Source of the DNA: Numida meleagris
Lineage: Eukaryota > Chordata > Aves > Galliformes > Numididae
DNA length: 64,000 bases
Direction of reading: 5' to 3'
Assembly: GCF_002078875.1 (NCBI RefSeq)
Contig: NC_034410.1
Coordinates: 79,453,104-79,517,103 of the forward strand
This document shows positions 1 through 9,455 of this stretch, piece after piece. The translations under genes and the position numbers were made by a program. Positions within the stretch are counted from its first letter, which is position 1. The number at the start of each line of letters is the position of its first letter. The notes under the pieces were generated by a model. It saw only the letters and a program-made list of their open reading frames with translations, was not told the origin of the DNA and did no database searches.

Positions 1-97
1 TTACCCTGCAATTTTCAGTCCAGAGGAGGGGCTGCTACTGCCAGCCAGATAATATACTGCAGAACATTTCAGCATTTCTGTCTGTTTTTCTTTGCAG

Positions 98-213
98 CCA
101 TATCTCCTGATGGCAATAATATTGGTATAGCAGGTAGCCTGTCAAAGGTTCAGAAACTTGAGCCATGGTCTGAAACTACCTTCCAGGCAGCCTTTGAGAA
201 ACTAGTTTTTTAG
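98..213 (+). CDS. Candidate terminal coding exon (partial gene, low confidence)
   Basis: A strong acceptor-like tract (pyrimidine-rich from about 76, ending TTTGCAG at 91-97) is followed by a 38-codon open frame in phase (codons from 100, stop TAG at 211-213). The peptide begins ISPDGNNIGIAGSLSK and ends FQAAFEKLVF. It is not low-complexity and reads like ordinary globular protein sequence. If real, it is the last coding exon of a plus-strand gene whose other exons lie left of the window, and the following kilobase would be 3' UTR. An AATAAA sits near 1470, and I saw none closer. I do not recognise the protein. An internal CAG|GTAG at 130-136 is only a weak donor. The acceptor and frame are seen directly; gene status is inference, and an open frame this short could arise by chance. 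Confidence 0.25.
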
Positions 214-3200
214 GAGATAGACATGCATGTCTGATGTTGATCTCTGTTAGGAAAGCAGTGCAAGCATGTGCAAGTAAGTTGTTCTGTGCAGCTGAGCCAG
301 GACACTGTAGCCAGAAAGTTGTGAAGTCAAGCTTTGATCAGAAAACTGAATATTTGCAAGCAAGACCTTATCATGCTTCAAGTCTGATTCCTTCATTTAC
401 TGCAAACCAGACATTACAGGAAAACTGGAAGCCAACAGCACCTAGAGGGCAGGCAGTAGAGGCATCTTTTCTACAAGATCCTATAAAAGATTTACACAAA
501 CACAAAGAGGGAGGGCTATCATTTTGTCATACTGGCATCTCACAAGTAACAGAAGTTTAACATAAAATATAGTATTGTCCATCCTGAAAAAAGGAAAAGT
601 GCTGTACTCATGCCCCACATTTAGGTGCTCATAAGAGAAATATGACAGCAAAGCGTTCCACCTTTCTTCAAAGAGAAGGCTGTTCACTTAAAGAACATTT
701 TGTTAGCTGCAATTTTTATATTTTGTAGTGATAGAATGAATCTGTTACAACAGAAAAAAAAAAGTGTTTTAAACTTGGAAGCTAGCCCTGCCCTATCTAG
801 TTATATAAAATCCCCCTAAAAAAATCCCCCAAACAAAAATCATTTTTCTTGAATGCATGCCTAAGCAGATAAGCCTCACGGTGAGATTTCCAACAAGCAC
901 TCAGGAGACTTAGATATGAAATTCCCCCCAAATGAAAAAAAAGCCCCTTTTCCCTCCCAGAGCACTGAGATAAGATCACGTGCAGACATAACATCATGCT
1001 CAGTTTATGTCTGTATGTTTAGCTCTGAAGTGCTTGTATCTTTTCTGGAGATATTCAGTTCTGGGCTCCCAGGCACACGAGCTGAGTCTGAGTCGCACAC
1101 TCTTGCAGATTGCTATTTCCCCCTCCACAAATCACCACTGCATCATGGCTGATCTCAGGAACACCAGCAGGGCACCTCACCGGTGAGTGAAAAGGATGCC
1201 AACACTGACGCACAATATAATTTAAAGCCCTATGAAGCAAACCCAGCACTATCATCTCCACACAGCCAGCTATTGCCTTTCAGGAAGAAAAAGCTCAACG
1301 TGTTTACAGAGAAAAATATAGCTACTGTATTTTTATTTTTGTATTTTGCTAGCTCTGGTTTCAGAGCTGATAGAGTGTAGCTCCATTTCAAATATAACTG
1401 CAAACACTTTAGCATGGCACTAAGGAGACCCATAGTAAGGAAAACAGCCAAATGACATAAGAAGCATAAATAAATCCAGTAGCTGTCTGTACTGCGCACA
1501 CAGTAGCAATGATCACTTGTATGCTCCCAGGCATACAACCACTTACTAAATGTAGAAGCCAAATGAACAGGTAAATTGTTGATCATCCCTCAGGCAGGAG
1601 AGTCACTAGGTGGGATCATTTGCATTACCATCCTTAAACTCTTCATCACTAATCACCCTATTGACAACATGCGCACTTGTAGCGCCTAGCTTCCTTCACC
1701 AAGGATAAAAAAAAAAAAGGTAACATCTCAAGCAACTTTTCATTTTTCATCTCGCAGTATGCATATGCAGCCACTGAAAAGCAGCTGAGTCCCAGAAGCA
1801 GCTTCTGTATCTCCCCTGCAATGCCACCAGGAGGATTATAGCCCCCATGACCCAGAAGGCAACAACCTAAAGGATTTTTGGTAAGCATCCAATGGCAAGA
1901 TGGACTCTATGGTATTGCTTTCAGGCAAGAATTATTCCATAAAGAAAATGCCTTACTTGCAGGAATAGTTTTCATTTAAGATTCACAATGACTACAAAAT
2001 ATTGGTGTTTTTTTTTTTTTTTCTTTTCTTCTTTTTTTTTCCTATGCTCACCACTACTATTTCAGGCAGCCTGCAAGGCTCAGCTTTACAGCAGCAGCAG
2101 CACTGGATATAATCCTTTTCTATCCCCATTCCTCCTACAGACAGCTCTTAAGCTGTAAAAAAAAAAACAGTTCTCTAAACACTTATATATAAAGTTTATA
2201 GTGGACATCCAAAACAATTTCAAACAATGTAGTCTGTAGCTTGCCTGAAATTCACTAGATTGTATGAGATCCTTGCAAAAAGTCTTACTTTCCACAGGTA
2301 CAGCATATGAGAGGGGGGAGAAACAAAGAGGAGAGCAATGCTCTCAGTGACCTACCTCTGTAACTGCCTGGGGCTTGGCCGTGACTGCAGAGTTCCTGTT
2401 CAGTCACACTGGTGTTTGCAGTAAATCTAGTTCAGTTTGCTCTTGGGAAATAATTTGTACTTCCCACAGGAAAAAAAAAAGAAAGAGAAAATAAAATCAA
2501 CAAATCTGTAAAGTACAAGGGCTCTGCAAATAAGTTTTGTTTACTGTTTGGTAGCTGCTGGTTATCTCATTTATTCAATAACAGATGGAGCTTTCAAAGA
2601 CCTAGATACTTCTTACATGCTTCTTAATACTCTCAGCTCCTACTGAAATTAGTGGTATTATGGGATTGTTACCTTCAGGCACTTAACTTAGGTAACCAAG
2701 TTCATCCTCTCTTACTTTAGACAGTGCCTCCCAGAGACAGCATTCTGTTCCAAGCACTGAAGTTTCTTGATTTGGAGAGAAAGCTGAATCCTTTCTTTCT
2801 CCATTAAGTATAAAGGGAGATATTATTTTCTTACATGATAAAATATATGTCAGACAGGGTGAAAACCTGCATCACAACCTCCTTGTTGAGAAACAGTAAG
2901 TAATAATAAATAAATAAAATTTAGTCCAGATAATACTGACTTAGAGCAAGAATGCCAGAGAGGTCTTGGCAAGTCACTTGCCTAAAAAAGTAATTGTTCT
3001 CTATTGTCCTTGTTCAGACATGTCATATGGTGAGGAAGGTAGTCCAAATAAGGTGCAAACACCAAAATATTTTCTTGAGGCATAAAAAAAAGGGAAGAAC
3101 GTTTGCTTAAGTCTACAGTGGTATTGTCCTTTACCTCAGCTTCTCATCTTTCAATTCACTCCACTCCTTGCTGTTACACTGTGCATTTCCTTGGCAGAAG

Positions 3201-3760
3201 ACAGTCTTTGCAATCTTACTTGATTTGTAAATAAGTGATGTTTATAGACATGAAACTGTATTTTAGAAGACTAGGAAATAATTGAATACTTTTGTTAACC
3301 AAATATGCTGCTTAGCAAACACCAGTTTGCTAATGAGTTCACCAAGTTAAATTCATCAACTCTCTACAGCAGCTATTGAGAAGATAAGCAAATGGGGAAA
3401 AACAAACAAACCAACTTATTAAGAACAGCTATCTAATGCAAAGTTACTCAGGTAGAGCTTCTAGCCAAAAGATATTCATTAACAATATCCCAGATGACAA
3501 CTTTGGGAAATGGGTCCAAAACCTAAAACACTTTTTGCTGCTTTCCAGCCAATTCTTTCAAAGATTATATACATATGACCTACTGTTACCTGTGCAATAA
3601 AAGTGCATTGATTTTCAACCTGCTGTCAGAACACAATGTACAGGAGATGGACACTCATCCTACAGGTCTGTGATGCTCAGTTCTAAGGAATGGAGGGTGT
3701 ATGATGTACATGCTACATGTTAATGGTGTTCAGGCTTTACCTCTAGATAGCACGTGATGA
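214..3760. other. Unannotated AT-rich DNA
   Basis: No repeat or gene recognised. Contents noted: a poly-T/C tract at 2008-2041, scattered short A- and T-runs, and ORFs shorter than about 120 codons without supporting splice context. The first part could be 3' UTR if the exon at 98-213 is real. Confidence 0.5.
2008..2041 (+). repeat. Poly-pyrimidine (T-rich) tract
   Basis: Run of T broken only by single C residues. A simple low-complexity tract of no evident function. Confidence 0.9.
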
Positions 3761-3764
3761 GATG

Positions 3765-3815
3765 GATGCTTCCAGTTGCATATGCATATCCTTCTGATAT
3801 GCAACTGGAAGCATC
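3765..3815. repeat. Perfect 19-bp inverted repeat at CR1 5' junction
   Basis: The arm 3765-3783 (begins GATGCTTCCAG) is the exact reverse complement of 3797-3815 (ends CTGGAAGCATC), with a 13-bp spacer. The right arm overlaps the first recognisable bases of the CR1 copy: its CTGGAAGCA encodes Leu-Glu-Ala in frame with the reverse-transcriptase ORF. The left arm is therefore an inverted copy of the element's own 5' end placed just upstream. A snap-back or template-switch event during target-primed reverse transcription is a plausible origin. Confidence 0.9.
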
Positions 3816-5019
3816 GGTTTTGCAGGACAACCGGGGGATCAGGCCCAGCCAGCATGGGTTTGTGAAGGGCAGGTCCTGCTTGACCAACCTGATCTCCTTC
3901 TATGATCGAGTGACCCGTCTGGTGGATGAGGGAAAGGCTGTTGATGTGGTCTACCTAGACTTCAGCAAAGCCTTTGACACTGTCTCCCACAGTATTCTCC
4001 TGGAGAAACTGGCAGCCTGTGGCTTGGACAGGTACACCCTTTGCTGGGTAAGGAGCTGGCTAGAGGGCCGGGCTCAGAGAGTGGTGGTTAATGGAGCTAA
4101 ATCTAGCTGGCGACCGGTCACGAGTGGTGTTCCCCAGGGGTCGGTGCTGGGGCCTGTCCTCTTCAATGTCTGTATTGATGACCTGGATGAGGGCATTGAG
4201 AGCACCCTCAGTAAGTTTGCAGATGACACTAAGCTGGCAGGAAGTGTCAATCTGCCTGGGGGTAGAGAGGCCCTACAGAGAGATCTGGACAGGCTGGATC
4301 TCTGGGCTGAAGCCAACGGGATGAGGTTCAACAAGACCAAGTGCTGGGTCCTGCACTTTGGCCGCAACAACCCCAGGCAGTGCTACAGGCTTGGGGCAGA
4401 GTGACTGGAAAGTTGTATGGAGGAAACGGACCTAGGGGTATTAGTCGACGCTTGGCTGAGCATGAGCCAGCAGTGTGCCCAGGTGGTCAAGAAGGCCAAT
4501 GGCATCCTGGCTTGTCTCAGAAATAGTGTTGCCAGTAGGAGTAGGGAAGTCATTCTCCCTCTGTACTCAGCCCTAGTGAGGCCCCACCTCGAGTACTGTG
4601 TCCAGTTTTGGGCCCCTCACTGCAAAAAAGACATTGAGGCCCTGGAGCGTATTCAGAGGAGGGCGACGAAGCTGGTGAGGGGTCTGGAGCACAGGCCTTA
4701 TGAGGAGCAGCTGAGGGAGCTGGGATTGTTCAGTCTGGAGAAGAGGAGGCTCAGGGGAGACCTCATCACTCTCTATAACTACCTGAAGGGAGGTTGTAGT
4801 GAGCTGGGGGTCAGCCTCTTCTCTCTTGTAACTAGTGACAGGATGAGGGGGAATGGCTTCAAGTTGCGCCAGGGGAGATTTAGGCTGGATGTTAGGAAAT
4901 ACTACTTTTCTGAAAGAGTGGTCAGACGCTGGAACGGGCTGCCCAGGGAGGTGGTTGAGTCACCGTCCCTGGAGATGTTCAAGAAACGTTTAGATGTTTT
5001 GTTGGGAGACATGGTTTAG
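3799..5019 (+). pseudogene. CR1 ORF2 reverse transcriptase remnant, single nonsense change
   Basis: One reading frame (counted from the GTG at 3754) runs to the stop at 5017-5019, with a single internal TGA at 4402-4404 inside RLGAE*LESC, where related CR1 proteins have Trp. This fits a TGG-to-TGA transition. RT motif A is DFSKAFD with its Asp at 3958-3960 (residue 69). [10 protein letters not shown] lies at residue 125 onward. The catalytic motif FADDTKL is at 4216-4236 (residue 155 onward). The C-terminal part carries the conserved [19 protein letters not shown] and [12 protein letters not shown] blocks and ends [10 protein letters not shown]. No endonuclease domain remains, so the protein would be inactive for insertion even without the stop. 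Confidence 0.93.
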
Positions 5020-5108
5020 TGGGGTTGTTGGTGGTAGGTGGATGGTTGGACTAGGTGATCTTGTAGGTCTTTTCCAACCTAGCTAATTCTATGATTCTAT
5101 GATTCTAT
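3802..5108 (+). mobile_element. CR1 LINE, 5'-truncated, best preserved copy
   Basis: Contains most of the reverse transcriptase and the whole C-terminal part of CR1 ORF2, then a short 3' UTR and the CR1 terminal octamer ATTCTATG repeated nearly three times (5086-5108), with no poly(A) tail, as is typical of CR1. The endonuclease, ORF1 and promoter are missing because of 5' truncation. The coding frame is open over about 420 codons except for one stop, so the copy is clearly younger than the others in the window. The terminal repeat and protein similarity are seen directly; the family is identified from known CR1 features. Subfamily not assigned. Confidence 0.95.
5086..5108 (+). repeat. CR1 3' terminal octamer repeat
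   Basis: ATTCTATG repeated in tandem with a partial third unit. This is the hallmark CR1 3' end, proposed to be bound by its own reverse transcriptase during priming. It marks the exact 3' limit of the element. Confidence 0.95.
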
Positions 5109-5732
5109 AAAATACTGTGACATTTCTGATACAAAGTTAAAGGACATTAAGGAATATTATTAACCAGTTCACTGCTTAGGGTTCTAGTTGTGACGTAGGA
5201 AAATTTGACTGTAAGCTTTTTTCTGCCTTGTTCTGCCTTAATCAAACCTACATAGTCACTAATGATTCACTGGAGGATTTGATTTTTGATATGACTTCAT
5301 GTTCTGTCTTTCCTGGCATGTTTTTTTTATATTCTTCATTCTCTAGTTGAGCTGTTTTCCAGCATAGTCTTTCATCAAGGCCAGCATCTTTTCACAAACT
5401 ATATTTCCTAGATTTAATTTTTTCCAGCAGCAGTAGCTGATTTCCATACAGCTCAAGGGAAAACATTGTGGATAACATTGCTCTTCCTTGTAATACAGTT
5501 AACACAGCTCATGTAATTATGTAATAGATGAAATCGGCATTGTACATCTTGCTTATTTTCAGCTAAGCACTGTGTGAACAAAAATGTATGAACTCAAACC
5601 CAGGGTAGATTTTTCTAATAACTCTATGGTAGAGCATCCATTTTTTTCCTGAATTTTCACAATCTACATTGTTCTATAATATTCTTAAAGCATACTATTC
5701 TTTCTATTAATATTTTCTCTGTTAACATTGGA
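5109..5732. other. Unannotated spacer between CR1 copies
   Basis: AT-rich single-copy-looking DNA. No repeat or gene recognised. Confidence 0.5.
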
Positions 5733-6578
5733 GAGATGTAGATTTGATGGATGAACTATTAGATGGATGAGTAATGGTCTAGATGGCCACATTCAAAGAA
5801 TTACAATCAATGTCTAACTGTCCAAACAGAAACTATTCATGGGTAGTGTCCCTCAAGGATCTGTACTGGGACAAATACTATCTTCAACAATGATACATAT
5901 CATGGGATTGAGTGCCCTTAGCAAGACTGTGGATGATGCCAAGCTGAGTGGTGCAGATGATAAGCTAAATAGAAGGGATGCCATCCAAAGGGACGTTGAT
6001 GGCCTTCGGACATGGGCCCATGTGAACCTCTTAAAAGTTCAACAAGATCCTGCACCTGGGTCATGGCAATCACCAATATCAGTACAGACTGTGACAAAAG
6101 GATTGAGAGCAGCTCTGCAAAGAAGGGCTTGGAGACATTGTGGATGAAGAATTAGATGAGCAAGCCATGTGCACTTGCAGCCCAGAAGGCCATCAGTATC
6201 CTCTGTGGCCAGTAAGTAGGTCGAGTGACATGATTTCTCCCTGCCTCTGCTCTCATGAGCCACCATCTGGAGTAATGCATTAATCTCTGGGATGTCCAGT
6301 GCAAGAGAGACATTGTTAGAGTGGGTCTAGAGGAGGGCCACAACAATTATCAGAGGGCTGGATCACCTCTCCTGTGAAGAAAGGCTGAAATAGTAGGGCT
6401 TGTTCAGCCTAGAGGAGTTAAGGCACCAGGGAGACCTTAGAGTAGCCTTTGAATACTTAAAAGGAATTCACAGGAAAGATGGGAAAGGACTGTACCAGAG
6501 CATGAGGTATTAGGACAAGGGATAATGGCTTTATAGTAAAAGAAGATTTAGATTAGACATAAAGAAAAAATTATTTAC
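5733..6578 (+). mobile_element. Old CR1 LINE, left part (interrupted by nested CR1)
   Basis: A diverged plus-strand CR1. Starting near 5733, the DNA aligns by eye with the CR1 reverse-transcriptase region. The frame around 5839 encodes [11 protein letters not shown] and a decayed catalytic motif, TVDDAKLSG, in place of FADDTKLGG. Further on are remnants of the [16 protein letters not shown] block (about 6370-6430) and of the FRLDIRKKFF block (6545-6578). Many frameshifts and stops show it is old. The 3' remainder continues at 7415, after the nested element. Confidence 0.85.
6574..6578. repeat. 5-bp direct repeat TTTAC flanking nested CR1 (left copy)
   Basis: TTTAC at 6574-6578 recurs at 7410-7414 directly outside the nested CR1. 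The uninterrupted host CR1 would have a single copy (TTTACTGTGAGAGTGG). It is either a short target-site duplication or junction microhomology. CR1 insertions often lack clear duplications. Confidence 0.7.
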
Positions 6579-7409
6579 AGAATCACAGAATTATAGGGGT
6601 TGAAATGGACCTCTAGTCGTCATCTAGTCGAATCCCCCTGCTAAAGCAAGTTCCCTACAGCAGGTCACATAGGTAGGCATCCAGATGGGTCTTGAATATC
6701 TCCAGAGGAGGCTCCACAACATCTCTGGAAAGCCTGTTCCAGTGCTCTGTCACTCTGACAGTAAAGAAGATCTTCCTTGTGTTAGTATGGAACTTCCTGT
6801 GTTCCAGTTTCTGCCTGTTGCCCCTTATTCTATTGCTGCATGCCACTGAAAAGAGTCCACCCCCATCGACTTGTCCCCTGCACTTCAAATGTTTATGACA
6901 GTTATGAGATCCTCTCTCAAACTTCTCTTCTCCGGACTGAAGAGTCCCAGGTCTCTCAGCCTTTCCTCATACAGGAGATGCTCCAGGCTCCTAATCGTCT
7001 TTGCTGCACTCCACTGGATTCTTTCCAGGACATCCCTGTCTTTTTTGAACTGAGGAGCCCAGAATGGGACACAGTACTCCAGATGTGGCCTCACCAGGGC
7101 ATAATAGAGGGGAAGGATCACTTCCCTTGACCTGCTGGCCGTGCTCTTTTGAGTGCACCCCAGGATCCCATTGGTCTTCTTGGCCACAAGGGCACACTGC
7201 TGTCTCAAGGCCAACCTGTTGCCCACCAGGACACTAAGATCCTTCTCTGCAGAGCTCCCCTCCAGCAGGTAAGCCCCTCACCTGTACTGATGTATGTGGT
7301 TATTACTCCCCAGGTGTAGTACTCTACACTCACCCTTGTTGAACCTTATCGAGGTTCCACTCTGCCCAGCTCTCTAGTCTATTGAGGTTCTGTTGAACAG
7401 GTCTTGTTG
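6579..7409 (-). mobile_element. CR1 LINE, minus strand, nested inside older CR1
   Basis: The 3' end is at 6579 (AGAATCACAGAATTATAGGGG, the complement of the usual CR1 tail) and the 5' truncation is at about 7409. On the minus strand the ORF2 C-terminus is readable in two frames. 7226-6885 contains RQQCALVAKKTNGILG and [16 protein letters not shown]. 6888-6655 contains FHTNTRKIFFTVRVTEHWN. A frameshift falls near 6886. Upstream remnants extend to about 7400 without the catalytic motif. The element splits the older plus-strand CR1 in its FFT|VRV coding block and is flanked by TTTAC on both sides. Confidence 0.9.
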
Positions 7410-7595
7410 TTTACTGTGAGAGTGGTTATTATCTGGAACATGTTGCCCAGAGAAGTTGTGGGTATTACATCACTGATTTAAAGACAGGTTAGACTGGGGA
7501 AAAGTGACATAGTGAAAGATGTCCCTGCCATAGCAGGGGGTTGTAGCAGATAATCTTTAAGGGCCCCTTTCAACCCAAATCATTCTATAATTTTC
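7410..7595 (+). mobile_element. Old CR1 LINE, right part
   Basis: Resumes exactly where the left part stops: ACTGTGAGAGTGGTTATTAT corresponds to the T-V-R-V coding block of CR1 ORF2, then the degraded last codons, the GATGTCCCTGCCATAGCAGG segment and the CR1 3' UTR (CTTTCAACCCAAATCATTCT). The terminal octamers are eroded. Together with 5733-6578 this reconstructs one element interrupted by the minus-strand CR1. Confidence 0.87.
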
Positions 7596-8930
7596 ATTTC
7601 ATTTATTATAACAGTTTCCTTTTAGAATTTGTTAGTTTATGTTATTACATCATTTGGAGACTTCTTCATACACCATTACTATCTAGTGACAAGGAGTTTA
7701 CAGATGATCTAGGTAGTTACTTCTTGTCCATATCCCTTTTGTTGACATTTCAGGTTTCATAGGTATCAATGAGTCAATTCAGTGCTTTGTTTTTGTTTTT
7801 TTCCAAAATGAAGACCCTGTTTCTGTCATTCCTGGTTGTACAAACAGGATCTCAGGATCTCAATGACTAGGGATGTCAGTGGGCCAGGTGCCGATGTATC
7901 TTTGCCTCAAATTTGATAAGTAAAATATGGGGTTACACATTCAAAGTATCACCCTTCTCTCTGGATAGCCACACTGTTCTCCAGAACCTCACAGAGCAAG
8001 TTTCTATTCACAGTAAATAGAATGTATGTTGAATATTTTTTTCCTTTAGGAAAACATTTAAACCACTGAGTCCTATTAGTCATCAGTGTGAATAGAGTGC
8101 GAGACCTAACCAAAAAACAGCAAACTGAAGCTTCCTGACCAGGAACCAAAAAAACCCACAAAAACCAGACTCCTATATCTTTATTAAAACCAAGTTATTT
8201 AAAGTTTTAGTGTAGTTTTTAAAGATGTAATTTTTGATCAGCCATAATGCAGAAATGTTACTGTGTGGTGCATTCAGGTTCATCTTTTAAGGTATCAAGT
8301 ACTTCAAAGTTTCTACTGTTTGCTTACCATAGTCTATGGGAGCTTTGCTACCCTCTTCTAGTTTCATACACTGCCTGATTATTCATTACAATTCCTCATA
8401 TTAAGAGAATAACTCACAAGCAATATGCAGGAAAGAATTACTGGGAATTCCTATTCCCATAGCAAATCAATTCAAAAGCCAGGAAGATTTCTTCTAGATC
8501 ATGGCTGTTTTTGTTGTTGTTGTTGTTTGTTTTTTCTTTTCCCCTTTGTTTTCCTCCAATGAACATGGCTTTAAAGAGAAAGTCACCCAAATTCATTCCC
8601 CATTACTGTCAGGAAAGCACACTAGCGTTACTCATTCATAGAGAGAACCTTAGATACTATGTTGTATCAAACTTTGCTTAAGTAGACGTGTGAAATTATT
8701 TGCCTTCATTTTCACAACAGCAATAGACAGGTCCTCTACAGTGATTTCTTTCTTTCCTTCTTCTCCTCAGTAAGAGTACAAATTAAAGTACACATAGTGG
8801 GACAAACCATTTTCTTACAAGGTGAAGTTGCAGTTTGCTAAATGGAAACTGTATTTGCAAGTCAAAGCCTTTCAAAGCAGAATGCTACATTTTGAGATTT
8901 CAAAGAAAAAAAACCTAATACCACTGCACA
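7596..8930. other. Unannotated AT-rich DNA
   Basis: No gene or dispersed repeat recognised. It includes a short TTG microsatellite near 8510-8528. Confidence 0.5.
8510..8528 (+). repeat. TTG microsatellite
   Basis: About six tandem TTG units followed by T-rich sequence. A simple repeat. Confidence 0.9.
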
Positions 8931-9455
8931 TGTGTCTTAGTTTCAGCTGGAATGGAATTGTTTTCTTCAAAGTGTCTGGTACGGCGCTATGTTTTGGTTC
9001 TAGGAAAAAGTGTTGATAACACATCAACATTTCCAGTTGCTGCCAAGCAGTGTTGTACAGAGCCAAGGCCATTTGCAGCGAAGGGCCAAGGAGCTGGTAG
9101 GGAACAGAATTAGGACAGCTGACTTAAAGTGGCCAAAGGGATATTCCATACCATATGACACCATGCAGAAGGAGTTTTGAAGGGGGTAGGAGTTCATCTT
9201 GCTCTCTTCCACTGCTCAGGGGCTAGCTGGGCATCAGTCCAGGGGTGGTAAACAATTGCTTGTACATCACTTTATGTTTATATAAAATATAATAGTTATG
9301 ATATATATAGGTCATAACTATATATATATATATGCCATAACTATTATTTTTATCTCCTTTATTTTCCCTGATTTTCTCCCCCTACCTACTGGAAAGGGGG
9401 AGAGTGAACAAACAACTGCATAGTGCTGAGCCACCTGCCAGGTTAAACCACAGTA
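8931..9455 (+). mobile_element. Avian ERV solo LTR, copy 1
   Basis: Begins TGTGTCTTAGTTTCAGCTGG and ends GGTTAAACCACAGTA. From memory these match the two termini (TGTGTCTTGGTTTCAGC... and ...GTTAAACCACGACA) of a common avian endogenous-retrovirus LTR, probably of the ERVL-like class. Internal blocks GTGTTGATAACAC, AGGACAGCTGAC and GGGATATTCCATACCATATG are shared with the copy at 31683-32251. There is no internal retroviral region on either side, so it is a solo LTR. I saw no obvious target-site duplication. The middle carries an unusual TA-rich stretch at 9283-9346. Family naming needs a repeat-library search. Confidence 0.8.
9283..9346. repeat. TA-rich stretch with 11-bp inverted repeat inside LTR
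   Basis: TAATAGTTATG (9290-9300) is the exact reverse complement of CATAACTATTA (9336-9346). Between them is a TATA run and a second CATAACTA at 9313-9320. It is probably a locally expanded TA repeat within the old LTR. Confidence 0.85.

Noticed and set aside
4074..4370. 98-codon minus-strand ORF opposite the CR1 reverse transcriptase
   Set aside because: It is a shadow of the plus-strand CR1 coding frame, with no independent evidence.
6692..7130. Plus-strand ORFs across the nested CR1
   Set aside because: They are antisense to the minus-strand CR1 ORF2 and have no independent support.
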